The position numbers and the translations under genes are program-made. Below are positions 50,242 through 58,071 of a stretch of DNA of 64,000 bases, piece after piece; the first letter of the stretch is position 1; every line of letters starts with the position of its first letter. This DNA is from Thiobacillus denitrificans. Lineage in GTDB: Bacteria; Pseudomonadota; Gammaproteobacteria; Burkholderiales; Thiobacillaceae. Below the pieces are notes generated by a model, which did not search any database, was not told the origin of the DNA, and saw only the letters and a list, made by a program, of their open reading frames with translations. The stretch lies in assembly GCA_020723405.1 (NCBI GenBank), contig DYIY01000002.1, positions 1 to 64,000 of the forward strand, in the 5' to 3' direction.

Positions 50242-51351
50242 TCATCCAGTCGCGAGTTCCAAATCAACGTGACTAAAACGTGACTCATTGGGTACTGCAT
50301 CCAATATCGCTACGGCGTTCCTCACTCGCTCCGGTGCCAAGTGAGCATATCGCTCAGTCATCGCGACTGAGGAATGCCCAAGTAGATCACGCACCTCGGA
50401 CAACGGCACGCCAGCCGATACCAACCAGGCTGCGCATGTATGACGCAAGTCGTGGAACCGGAAGTTCTCGATTCCTGCCTTCTCGCAAGCGGCGAGAAAG
50501 CCCTTGCGTGCGTCATTGATGCGTTTCCCGTTCTGCTTGCAGAACACCCATGGTGAGTCGGGGCAATGAGTCGCTCGGTATCGTGCCTGAGCTATGATTG
50601 CCTCGCGTGCCGTTCTGTTCATCGGCACGCTTCTCCGTTTTCCGCTTTTGGTGTGATGCGCTTCCAAGTGGATCAAACCAGCATGAAGGTCGACCCGCTT
50701 CCACTCCAAGCCAAGCATTTCTTCCCGTCTCATGCCCGTGTTGAGAGCAAGTGTGAACAGGTCCGCCAGGTATGCTGAGCGTGATTCTTTTGCTGCCGCC
50801 AGCAGTCGGACGGATTCATCACGGGTGATCCACCTTACCCTCGCCTCGGGCTCTTTGAGCATTCGGCCGGTGACTGGGTTGGGTAACCCCCATTCCAGCT
50901 TGTTGCGGACATGGTTGATCGCTGCTGACAGCACTTCAAGCTCGCGATTGATCGAGCTATTCGCCAGCCCATCCTCCCGGCGCCGGTAGATATGGGCGGC
51001 AATATCCGCAGCTCTCAGTTCTTCCATGGCCCGACCAGCAAAGGACGTGCGCAACTCCTTGACGAAACAACGGATGGACTCAGCACTGCGTCGATTTACT
51101 GCCTCGCGCATGTACTCCACCATCACGTCCTCAAAACTACGCGATGGCTCCCGATTCCAATGTTTGACCTCGTGGGCCTCCAGTTTCCACTTGGCTAACA
51201 GCGCTTCCGCTTCTCTGCGGCCTGCGGTTGATTTACGGATGCCAGTAGAGCATCTAACTCTCTGGCCGCTTGCGTCGGTGTACGACGCCCAGTAGTACGG
51301 AGAGTCAGAACGTTCGAAGATCCCGTCCTGGTCTCGTTTGCGTTTTGGCAT
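50242..51351 (-). CDS. int: tyrosine-type phage/ICE integrase
   Basis: A 369-aa site-specific recombinase. The N-terminal arm-binding and SAM-like domains (to ~160) include FEDVMVEYMREAVNRRSAES. The catalytic domain has Arg in TGMRREEMLGLEW, His-x-x-Arg in FHDLRHTCAAWL, a His in LGHSSVAMTERY and the nucleophile Tyr in ERYAHL. All active-site residues are intact. ggaggg lies four to five bases before the ATG. The gene points out of the element toward DUF1015, as integrases beside their att site usually do. Its first 157 bases overlap the excisionase-like gene. Confidence 0.93.
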   Translation of the reverse strand: MPKRKRDQDGIFERSDSPYYWASYTDASGQRVRCSTGIRKSTAGRREAEALLAKWKLEAHEVKHWNREPSRSFEDVMVEYMREAVNRRSAESIRCFVKELRTSFAGRAMEELRAADIAAHIYRRREDGLANSSINRELEVLSAAINHVRNKLEWGLPNPVTGRMLKEPEARVRWITRDESVRLLAAAKESRSAYLADLFTLALNTGMRREEMLGLEWKRVDLHAGLIHLEAHHTKSGKRRSVPMNRTAREAIIAQARYRATHCPDSPWVFCKQNGKRINDARKGFLAACEKAGIENFRFHDLRHTCAAWLVSAGVPLSEVRDLLGHSSVAMTERYAHLAPERVRNAVAILDAVPNESRFSHVDLELATG

Positions 51352-51569
51352 GTGCCCTCCTTCAGCACACCCTGCCCCGCGCTTAAATTATGCGCGGATT
51401 GCGTGTGACGTTCTACCCATTCGCGGACGGCATTCGCCGGCAGCATGATGCGGCGGCCAACCGATACGGTCGGCAATTCCCCGCGTTCCACCATTCGGCG
51501 AACTGTTCGTGTGGAGACTTCCCCAAGCTGGTGCGCGGCTTCCTCCAGACTCCAGAGCAGCACTGTCAT
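51195..51569 (-). CDS. excisionase/MerR-like helix-turn-helix protein
   Basis: A 124-aa protein whose first ~55 residues are a winged-helix excisionase domain (LWSLEEAAHQLGEVSTRTVRR, GELPTVSVGRRIMLPANAV). Such proteins bend att DNA or regulate the integrase. The last ~50 residues (Thr/Ala/Gln/Lys-rich) overlap the integrase start in another frame and have no recognisable domain. A translational coupling of xis and int is plausible. A promoter is visible upstream at 51685-51713. Confidence 0.75.
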   Translation of the reverse strand: MTVLLWSLEEAAHQLGEVSTRTVRRMVERGELPTVSVGRRIMLPANAVREWVERHTQSAHNLSAGQGVLKEGTCQNANETRTGSSNVLTLRTTGRRTPTQAARELDALLASVNQPQAAEKRKRC

Positions 51570-51684
51570 GGCCGTTCCAGATATTTGAGTGTTATTCCCG
51601 CCATAGGGACTGAATTCAGGGCTTCAGTTGGGTCGTTCGCCTTGTTCATGATGCGTACCTGCCTTTGTAAATACCTCGCTGGAA

Positions 51685-51713
51685 AGTATAAACATATGCA
51701 ATGGTATACACAA
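51685..51713 (-). promoter_or_regulatory. promoter of the excisionase-integrase genes
   Basis: On the minus strand TTGTGT (complement of 51708-51713) and TATACT (complement of 51685-51690) are separated by 17 bases, a good sigma-70 match. The spacer contains catatg, as does the spacer of the capV promoter. The predicted leader to the excisionase ATG is about 110 bases. Confidence 0.6.
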
Positions 51714-51775
51714 AGCGTTAATTGGCGGACTTGGTCAGGTGCTTCGCTGTAACCGCGTTTGCCACCATGAACGGC

Positions 51776-52477
51776 CTAGATGTACTTCTTGTAATACTTG
51801 GCTTGAAGCCTGGCCAGGGCAGCGCAGGCAAGTGTCGTCGGAACAAGGATCAACAACGGATCCACATCGCCAGGCCACCACAGGTAGGCGGCCGACACCA
51901 CGGTTGCCATGGTCACCTGAAAGTATTTCGCGCGGTGATAGACCGTCGACGATTCGCGCCCGGCGCCGAACTTGCGCCGGGTGCGTTCGATGGCGCCATC
52001 CACAAAGGCGAGCAGGTAAATGAAGCCGATCCAGGGCAGGTAGGAAACCATGATCGCGGCGCGGATCGAGATCACCTGAGAGCCGGTGAGCGTTCTGGTG
52101 ATGGCGAAGTCCATTGAGCGGACCCCACGCTGTACAGCCTGATCAGTCATGCCCAACCGGGATTGATCTTCCTCCATGTGTCTCAACAGCCCCAGTTTGC
52201 GATAGAACCATTCCGTGATGAAGTCCGCCCAGGAGATTGCCCGGTCATGGGTCGATCCCATGAAATCCGGAGCGGCGGCCGCCCTGGCCATCTCGCGGTC
52301 GATGATCACGGCAGGGGCTTCGAGTCGATCCTTGGCATCCGCCAACACCCACACATCGATGGCCATGCGGCCGACCAGGATCACGAAGAAACCGATCGCC
52401 AGGAAGGCGGCGATCTTGAAGGGGGCCGTGATGGCCTTGGTAACCCCGATGTCTATCGCCGCGCCATCTCCGGCCAT
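51776..52477 (-). CDS. DUF4400 ICE membrane protein
   Basis: A 233-aa membrane protein of the DUF4400 class found next to TraD in MOBH-type ICEs (PFL_4697 / TIGR03747-like). Membrane segments are visible at ~22-45 (KIAAFLAIGFFVILVGRMAID), ~142-165 (AAIMVSYLPWIGFIYLLAF) and ~200-225 (PLLILVPTTLACAALARL). The soluble loop (~50-140) includes AISWADFITEWFYRKLG. It presumably assists the coupling protein at the inner membrane. Its ATG shares one base with the traD stop (TAA), so the genes are coupled. Confidence 0.8.
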   Translation of the reverse strand: MAGDGAAIDIGVTKAITAPFKIAAFLAIGFFVILVGRMAIDVWVLADAKDRLEAPAVIIDREMARAAAAPDFMGSTHDRAISWADFITEWFYRKLGLLRHMEEDQSRLGMTDQAVQRGVRSMDFAITRTLTGSQVISIRAAIMVSYLPWIGFIYLLAFVDGAIERTRRKFGAGRESSTVYHRAKYFQVTMATVVSAAYLWWPGDVDPLLILVPTTLACAALARLQAKYYKKYI

Positions 52478-54546
52478 TACCAGCCACTCCCTTTTCCTGG
52501 GACGGTTAACTCCCCTTGCGAGGCCGTTCCATGCGCGGTGGATAGGGCACGCATCTGGTGGGCCATGTCTTCGATATCGGTGGGGACGTCCACCTCGTCC
52601 AGGGTATCCGCCAACGGGATGCGGATTTTCCAGAGCTGGCCGCCGTCGATCAGGGCGAAGGCCTGGCCCTTGGGCAACTGGACCAGGTCGGCCGGCGTCA
52701 GCATGGGCAGGCGCTCGATGGTGATGCGGTCTTCATTGCGGCTCTGGAATTCGGCGAAATCGGTGGGGTCGTTGGAGTCGCTGGCCATGGACGCCACCTG
52801 GATGCTGGGTACCTCGACCTCGGGCAACTTCTCGGTCAGGATTTCGGCGGTTTCAGTGTTCTCGACCCGCAGCATGATGCGGGTGTTGAAGTTGCCACCG
52901 ATCTGCATGGCCTTGGCGGCATCGCCCACCTTGGCCTCCACGTCGTGCCAGGTTTGGGTATAGGCCGTGACCTGGTAACCGGCGCCGCCGGCCTTGTTGA
53001 CCATGGGCACGAACGAGTCGCCGACCAATTCGTTGAACTCGTCGACATGTAGCGCCAGCTTGCGCTTGCCGGGCGAAAGCTGACCGGCGCCGACGCCGAA
53101 CTTGTATATCTGGCCGGCCACGCTGGTCAGGTCGGCGAACATCGCCGTGCCGATCGCGCCAGCGACCTCGTGATCCGAGAGCGAATCGAGACCGATGTAG
53201 ACCACGGCCCCCTGGTTGATGACGCCCATCCAGTCGATGATCGGGCGACGATCATCCAGATTCGCATAGTCGGGCGAGATCAGGTCGGCGATCTTGCCCG
53301 TGGTCAGCTTCTCCAGCAGGGGATACAGGCTCGATACCAGCTTCTCGAAGTAGGTCCGGTCGTTGCTCAGGACCGAGCGCAGGGCGTCGGCCACGGGGTC
53401 GCGCAGTTCGTTGTCGCGGATGAACCCCATGATCGCCATCGTCCGCAGGGAACGGCCGCTTTTCTTCGAGGCCTCGTTGAGCAGCTTCGCCTGGGCAGAT
53501 TCCAGTTCCGTGACCTCGGCCTGCCAGCCCGGCCGGACTCGGTCCAGCCACCAGGTGAAATAGCGCACCGCCAGAGACTCGGTATCCACCGCGTAGGCAT
53601 AGATGCTCTGGAAATCGGGCCGCTCGCCCAGGGTGGTCATGGCCTTGGCCAGGACGTTGACGAAACGCCAGACGAATTCCTTGAAGGCGGCCGAATTGCC
53701 TTCCGAGGGCAGGGGCTCGGCTGTCCGGGTGGCCACTTCGGTAATGCGCGAAAATGCCCCGATGGGGTTGTAGCGGGCCGAGATGTGCGGGAACCCGAGA
53801 TGGAAGACATGGAACGTCCGGCCGGCGCGGCGGGCCTCGACATACATCCGGATGAGCAGGTCGGCGTCGCCCTTGGGGTCGAAGGCGATCACCACGTCGC
53901 CTCGCCGGATGTCCTGGGTGATCAGAAGCTCCGCGAGCCTGGTCTTGCCCACCCGGGTCGTCCCCAACACCAGGGTGTGTCCGACTCGGCCGGACAGCGG
54001 CATGACGACGGCTTCTTCGTTCGGCTCCACCCCATGCAGGGCCGGATTGCCGCCGATATCGGGCAATGGCGCCCACCGGTTCCACCAGGCCTCCCGACGC
54101 ACCAATGCGCGCAGCCTTTGGATGTTGGGGTTGGGATGATGCTCGTACTTCCGCTCGAAGCGTCGCAGGGTCCGGTACAGCCAGGATGGCTCGACGTAGC
54201 GCCGGTTTCTCGGCTGCATCGCATCGTTCAGCCGGCGCGTGTGGAGCGCCGTCCAGCGAAACCCCATGCCCAGGAACAGCACTTCATTGCTCCAGGGAAG
54301 GTCGTTTGGTTTCAGGGCATACCGCTTTAGGAGGCGCAGGTTGCCCTGGTAGCGAATCACCTCCCAGGCCTGGCTGGCCCGCCAGGCCGATCCCGCCAGC
54401 AAGACGAGGGGCATGCTCCAGGACAGTTCCGGCCCCACCGGGATCCAGGGCGGGGCGGCGGCCATGACGGCGGAGCCGATGAACAAGCTTCCCGCCGAAA
54501 TCAGTTCGACGGGAGGGCGCAGGCGATTCTCGATCGGATAGCTCAC
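52477..54546 (-). CDS. traD: conjugative coupling protein TraD (T4CP)
   Basis: A 689-aa type IV coupling ATPase. Two membrane helices lie at ~14-35 and ~42-60. Walker A VLGTTRVGKTRL is at ~195, VVIAFDPKGDADLL follows, the Walker B-like strand is in LALHVDEFNELVGDSF, and QVTAYTQTWHDVEAKVGD is the sensor region. It brings the relaxase-DNA complex to the T4SS and pumps DNA. Start is GTG at 54546, overlapping the relaxase stop (GTGA). Sequence and neighbours fit the SXT/PFL-type TraD (TIGR03743) rather than F TraD. Confidence 0.92.
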   Translation of the reverse strand: MSYPIENRLRPPVELISAGSLFIGSAVMAAAPPWIPVGPELSWSMPLVLLAGSAWRASQAWEVIRYQGNLRLLKRYALKPNDLPWSNEVLFLGMGFRWTALHTRRLNDAMQPRNRRYVEPSWLYRTLRRFERKYEHHPNPNIQRLRALVRREAWWNRWAPLPDIGGNPALHGVEPNEEAVVMPLSGRVGHTLVLGTTRVGKTRLAELLITQDIRRGDVVIAFDPKGDADLLIRMYVEARRAGRTFHVFHLGFPHISARYNPIGAFSRITEVATRTAEPLPSEGNSAAFKEFVWRFVNVLAKAMTTLGERPDFQSIYAYAVDTESLAVRYFTWWLDRVRPGWQAEVTELESAQAKLLNEASKKSGRSLRTMAIMGFIRDNELRDPVADALRSVLSNDRTYFEKLVSSLYPLLEKLTTGKIADLISPDYANLDDRRPIIDWMGVINQGAVVYIGLDSLSDHEVAGAIGTAMFADLTSVAGQIYKFGVGAGQLSPGKRKLALHVDEFNELVGDSFVPMVNKAGGAGYQVTAYTQTWHDVEAKVGDAAKAMQIGGNFNTRIMLRVENTETAEILTEKLPEVEVPSIQVASMASDSNDPTDFAEFQSRNEDRITIERLPMLTPADLVQLPKGQAFALIDGGQLWKIRIPLADTLDEVDVPTDIEDMAHQMRALSTAHGTASQGELTVPGKGSGW

Positions 54547-56684
54547 GGCTTTTCCGGTTTGTCCGCGCCGACATGCTGGCTCCAGTAGCGCAGGCGCTCG
54601 TTGGCCGGCGGCACCGGATTGACGAACTGCTCCGGGTTGCGCACCAGAAAGCCATTCAGCAGGCTGCCACCGCTATCGCCGCGCCGGATCACCTGGAAAC
54701 GATGGATGTTGCGACCGCGCGCGGCGGGCTGGTGCCATCCAGCCTGGGTAAAGGCCATCTGGATACCCATGCCGAGCTTGTTGGGCTCGACCTCGCCATC
54801 GACACCGGTGGCTTGGTCGCCATAGGCCTCGGCGAAGGCACGGAAGACCGCGGGCGAGACCAGCAACATCATGGTCTCTTCCTGCTCCCTGAGATTGACC
54901 CTGACGAAATGCACCAGCGCCGTGGTGGTGTTGTAGGGCAGACTGCCATCGGCCAGTCCCTGTTGCAGCCAGCCCATGAAGCGCAGGGCCGCGTCCGATG
55001 GCGTCGCGCAGCTCTTGCCACCGGTCTTCTTCGAGGCCTCCTTGGGGAGGACGACATGGGGAACCACGGCCCCGGTGAGGAGCGGGGGTTCGGCAAGTCG
55101 GGAGGGAGGGGATTTTTCGGCGCTGGCGGAGTCCTCATCGTCCAGAAATTCCCCACGGTCGGCCTCCGAAGAGGCTGATGCCGTCGGCTCAGCGTTGTCT
55201 GACTTTGGAACTTCGATGGGTGAGGCTTTGGAGTTTCCAACCGATTTGCGCGTCGGCTTGGGTGCTGCCCCGGCCAGGCTCTGGACACTCGGCAGGCGGG
55301 GCGCGTTAGCCACGACGGGAGTCTCATCGGAGATAGGCGGGCTGGAAAGGGCCTTGTTCTGACCGCCCGGATCATCTGCTCCTAGTGTTGCAGGCGACGC
55401 AGAGGCCAATGTCCCGGCCTTGACCCGGATCCGACCAGCCAACACGGTCGGGTACAGTGCTGGTTCCGGGTAGAGCAGCTCCAGGGGAAAGCGCAACAGC
55501 GCCCCCAAGTAAAAAGTCTGGCCACCCGTGAATTCGATATGGGCGCCCCACACGGCGCCCTGGGTGTCCGGGTTGACCTTGCAGGCCCCATATTCCTGCC
55601 AAGTGTCGAAGAGCCGGTCGTTCATCGCCTCGCCCGGTACCGGCGCGTCTGGATAGGACAACCTGAGCCAGTCCCGCACCTCGTTGGCCAGCCGCACGGC
55701 GGCGAACCAGACATCCGAGCCATCGCAGAAACCGGCCGCACCCGGCCGGTTCAGGGGCAGGCGTCCACCCTCCGCCAGCATCGAGCGCAACGCCAGCATC
55801 AGTAATTCGATCAACGGGGTGGTCTTGGCCACCGCGAAGCGGACCCTCGACCCCGTGGCCAAGTTGCGCCGGACGCTCTCCGCTTCCGCCGCGCGCACGA
55901 TCTCAGCGATCGGCCCTTGTGTCTCGCCGGACAGGTAACCAAGCAACTGTCCAAGTAACGTGGGATCGCTGCCGAGCCAGAGGCGCGTAATGGTGGGCAC
56001 AAGCCGCTGTATCAGCTGAATGCCCAAGCGCTGATGGGCCTGATAATCGCGCTCTGTGGCGCGCGGAAAATCCACTACATAGGCCGAGGACTTCGCTTCA
56101 ATCATGGACCCCATCAGGGCCTGCCAGGGTGCCCCGGCCGGATGTGAATCGGAGAACAAGGTCACCCGCAAATCGGATACCGGCTTGCCGATATCGTGCA
56201 GCAGGGCGGCGATATAGATTCCCACCGTCCATAAGTGCTGGGTCCGACCCTGGGTCTCGATATCTGCTCCAGGGGGCAGGATGCGGCCTTGACGCAACTT
56301 GGCCGCATACTGCAGGGTTTCCACCGTGTGCACGAACAGGCCACCCGGCTCGGCGTGGTGATGGGCCTCTGAGGCGGGAAGTTGCTGAACCATCTCCGCC
56401 ACGGCCTGGACGACAGGTACTACATGGGTTTGCCAAGTCGGATCGGTGAGACCGGAATCGCGTCTGACCTCGATGAGTAGCGGCGCCACGCCGGTCATGG
56501 CGATGATCCGTTCGGCATTCAGGACGGGGAGGGCGGTCGCGGGCCAGCGTGCGGGGGAGGGCGGAAGAGGCGGGTTGGGTTCGGGGATATCGCCATGACC
56601 TGGGCGGCGCTTCAGCCACCACGTCGCGGCGACACCCAGAGCAATCGCCGGCAGAGCACCCAGGACAAGCTCAGCGGACTCCAT
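54543..56684 (-). CDS. traI: MOBH-family conjugative relaxase (TraI)
   Basis: A 713-aa relaxase of the HD-hydrolase-related MOBH class (TraI_2 domain). An N-terminal membrane helix (~6-22) is followed by the catalytic domain with HHHAEPGGLFVHTVET at ~110 and LLHDIGKPVSDLRVTLF at ~160, the metal-binding histidines. A long charged Ser/Pro/Lys-rich linker (~430-560) leads to a C-terminal domain (FMGWLQQGLADGSLPYN ... VSPAVFRAFAEAYG), as in ICE TraI proteins. It nicks oriT and leads the strand into the recipient. It is divergent from the LexA-like gene. Confidence 0.88.
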   Translation of the reverse strand: MESAELVLGALPAIALGVAATWWLKRRPGHGDIPEPNPPLPPSPARWPATALPVLNAERIIAMTGVAPLLIEVRRDSGLTDPTWQTHVVPVVQAVAEMVQQLPASEAHHHAEPGGLFVHTVETLQYAAKLRQGRILPPGADIETQGRTQHLWTVGIYIAALLHDIGKPVSDLRVTLFSDSHPAGAPWQALMGSMIEAKSSAYVVDFPRATERDYQAHQRLGIQLIQRLVPTITRLWLGSDPTLLGQLLGYLSGETQGPIAEIVRAAEAESVRRNLATGSRVRFAVAKTTPLIELLMLALRSMLAEGGRLPLNRPGAAGFCDGSDVWFAAVRLANEVRDWLRLSYPDAPVPGEAMNDRLFDTWQEYGACKVNPDTQGAVWGAHIEFTGGQTFYLGALLRFPLELLYPEPALYPTVLAGRIRVKAGTLASASPATLGADDPGGQNKALSSPPISDETPVVANAPRLPSVQSLAGAAPKPTRKSVGNSKASPIEVPKSDNAEPTASASSEADRGEFLDDEDSASAEKSPPSRLAEPPLLTGAVVPHVVLPKEASKKTGGKSCATPSDAALRFMGWLQQGLADGSLPYNTTTALVHFVRVNLREQEETMMLLVSPAVFRAFAEAYGDQATGVDGEVEPNKLGMGIQMAFTQAGWHQPAARGRNIHRFQVIRRGDSGGSLLNGFLVRNPEQFVNPVPPANERLRYWSQHVGADKPEKP

Positions 56685-56892
56685 GCGGGCGCACCCGGTT
56701 CAGCAGATGGCGGGCGGTCCAACGTTTTGGGCAGGGGGACTTGAGCATGGCGGGCAGCTTAGGCCCTGGATTGCTCAGGAATAAGTGCAAAGAATTGGAC
56801 GAATTCTACGGATGGTCAGTGTGCAGAATGGCTGCCCATTTTTTTGTCGCACGCATCATCATGTAGACATTGGGCGTGGAGTTGTCACGGAA

Positions 56893-56921
56893 TTGACAGT
56901 GCAAACCCACCTCTCTAAGCT
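56893..56921 (+). promoter_or_regulatory. promoter of the LexA-like regulator
   Basis: TTGACA (56893-56898, a perfect -35) and TAAGCT (56916-56921) with a 17-base spacer. The predicted start point falls inside the palindrome at 56923-56938. A second small palindrome, TGTCA-N6-TGACA, overlaps the -35. Confidence 0.65.
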
Positions 56922-56922
56922 G

Positions 56923-56938
56923 TCGAACGTTCGTTCGA
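56923..56938. promoter_or_regulatory. operator palindrome TCGAACG-TT-CGTTCGA
   Basis: Perfect 7-base arms around TT, centred on the predicted transcription start of the LexA-like gene and 11 bases before its ATG. Position and symmetry indicate an autoregulatory operator for a dimeric repressor. The related LexA boxes of some proteobacteria have GAAC-N-GTTC cores, compatible with this site. Confidence 0.6.
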
Positions 56939-56949
56939 TTGCTTGCCAG

Positions 56950-57525
56950 ATGCCCACCGACCAAGACTACCTGTCCCAGCTCCAGGATTACTACGCTGAC
57001 CACCGCGCCTTGCCTTCCATGGCCAGTCTAGGGCAGCTGGTCGGCTTGCGCTCCAAGTCCTCAGCGGCGGCCCTCGCGAACCGACTCAAGCTGGCCGGCT
57101 ACCTCACCACCACCCCGGACCGCCGCCTGGCGCCAACCGAGGCTTTCTTCGCCAGGCCCGTGATCGATACCGTGCGGGCCGGCCTTCCGCAGCCGGCCAA
57201 CGACGCCGGTTTCGATGGTCTGGCCATCGACAGCTACCTGGTCGCCCGGCCAAGCCGAACAGTGCTGCTGGTGGTTAAGGGCGACTCCATGGTCGAGGCT
57301 GGCCTGATGGAGGGCGACCACATCATCGTCGACCGCACCCAGCCAGCCGCCATGGGTGACATCGTGGTCGCCATCGTCGACAACGAATTCACCGTCAAAT
57401 ACCTGGCCAAGGATAAGCGCGGCATCTTCCTGAGGCCGGGCAACCCGGCCTATCCGCCCATTCGTCCCCAGGGCGAACTGGAGATCTACGGCGTCGTCAC
57501 CGGTAGCTTTCGAAAGTACCGATGA
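56950..57525 (+). CDS. LexA-like self-cleaving repressor
   Basis: A 191-aa LexA/S24 protein. The N-terminal winged helix (DQDYLSQLQDYYADHRALPSMASLGQLVGLRSKSSAAALANRL) is of the LexA type. The cleavage pair Ala77-Gly78 lies in TVRAGLP. The catalytic Ser113 is in KGDSMVEAGLMEGD and Lys150 in FTVKYLAK. DNA damage and RecA would therefore inactivate it. The ATG at 56950 follows its operator; an upstream GTG frame would run through the promoter. It sits between the relaxase and the CBASS operon and is a candidate switch for transfer, for defence, or only for itself. Confidence 0.87.
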   Translation: MPTDQDYLSQLQDYYADHRALPSMASLGQLVGLRSKSSAAALANRLKLAGYLTTTPDRRLAPTEAFFARPVIDTVRAGLPQPANDAGFDGLAIDSYLVARPSRTVLLVVKGDSMVEAGLMEGDHIIVDRTQPAAMGDIVVAIVDNEFTVKYLAKDKRGIFLRPGNPAYPPIRPQGELEIYGVVTGSFRKYR

Positions 57526-57603
57526 ACACGCCTTTCCTGCTACCGGCCGTGTCCTGCTTTCCATGTTCGGTTGCCACAGTGCGGCCTGATGTTCAGCAGG
57601 CGG

Positions 57604-58071
57604 TCATGTCTCAATACTGAAGTGAATACGCGCGACATCATTCTCAGTGATTATCCCCAACCAGATGCTGACACGGCCGATGATTAAGAAAACCATCTGA
57701 CGGGGGGATGTACGGACGATTTTCCGCCAATGCACAAGATCAATGCTGGATGGTGAGGGGTAATCTTCAGGATGTGTATGCCATTCACCAACATAATCCA
57801 GTGTCTCGTCGGTTTCATGCCAACGCTGAACTGCCAACAGCGTGTGATGTTCTGCGCGCCTCACGAAGCCGAACCGGCGGCGCACATCTTCATGGACGGG
57901 AAAGGTGGCTTCAGTGATATGCGTGTGAATCCCACGCCGATACCCCATCAGGATGCCGCCGGATTCCGGTGTTGTGGCCTTGACCTGTCTGAATTCTTCT
58001 AGCCGATGCAGCAAGGTTGCCTCGATGAGGAGCATCGCGCCCTCCGGCCCAAGCGGCATAGGGCTATACAT
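57604..58071 (-). CDS. cap3: Cap3, JAB/JAMM deconjugating protease of CBASS
   Basis: A 155-aa JAMM metalloprotease. With the ATG at 58071 the zinc/catalytic set is Glu36 in ESGGILMGYRRG and H98-x-H100-x10-D111 in GEWHTHPEDYPSPSSID, fully intact. Cap3 removes the conjugate that Cap2 places on the cyclase C-terminus, tuning or resetting defence. The start is uncertain. An ATG at 58035 has a better ggaggg and keeps the whole domain (143 aa), while 58071 overlaps the cap2 stop by eight bases. It is the last gene of the operon, convergent with the LexA-like gene. Confidence 0.88.
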   Translation of the reverse strand: MYSPMPLGPEGAMLLIEATLLHRLEEFRQVKATTPESGGILMGYRRGIHTHITEATFPVHEDVRRRFGFVRRAEHHTLLAVQRWHETDETLDYVGEWHTHPEDYPSPSSIDLVHWRKIVRTSPRQMVFLIIGRVSIWLGIITENDVARIHFSIET

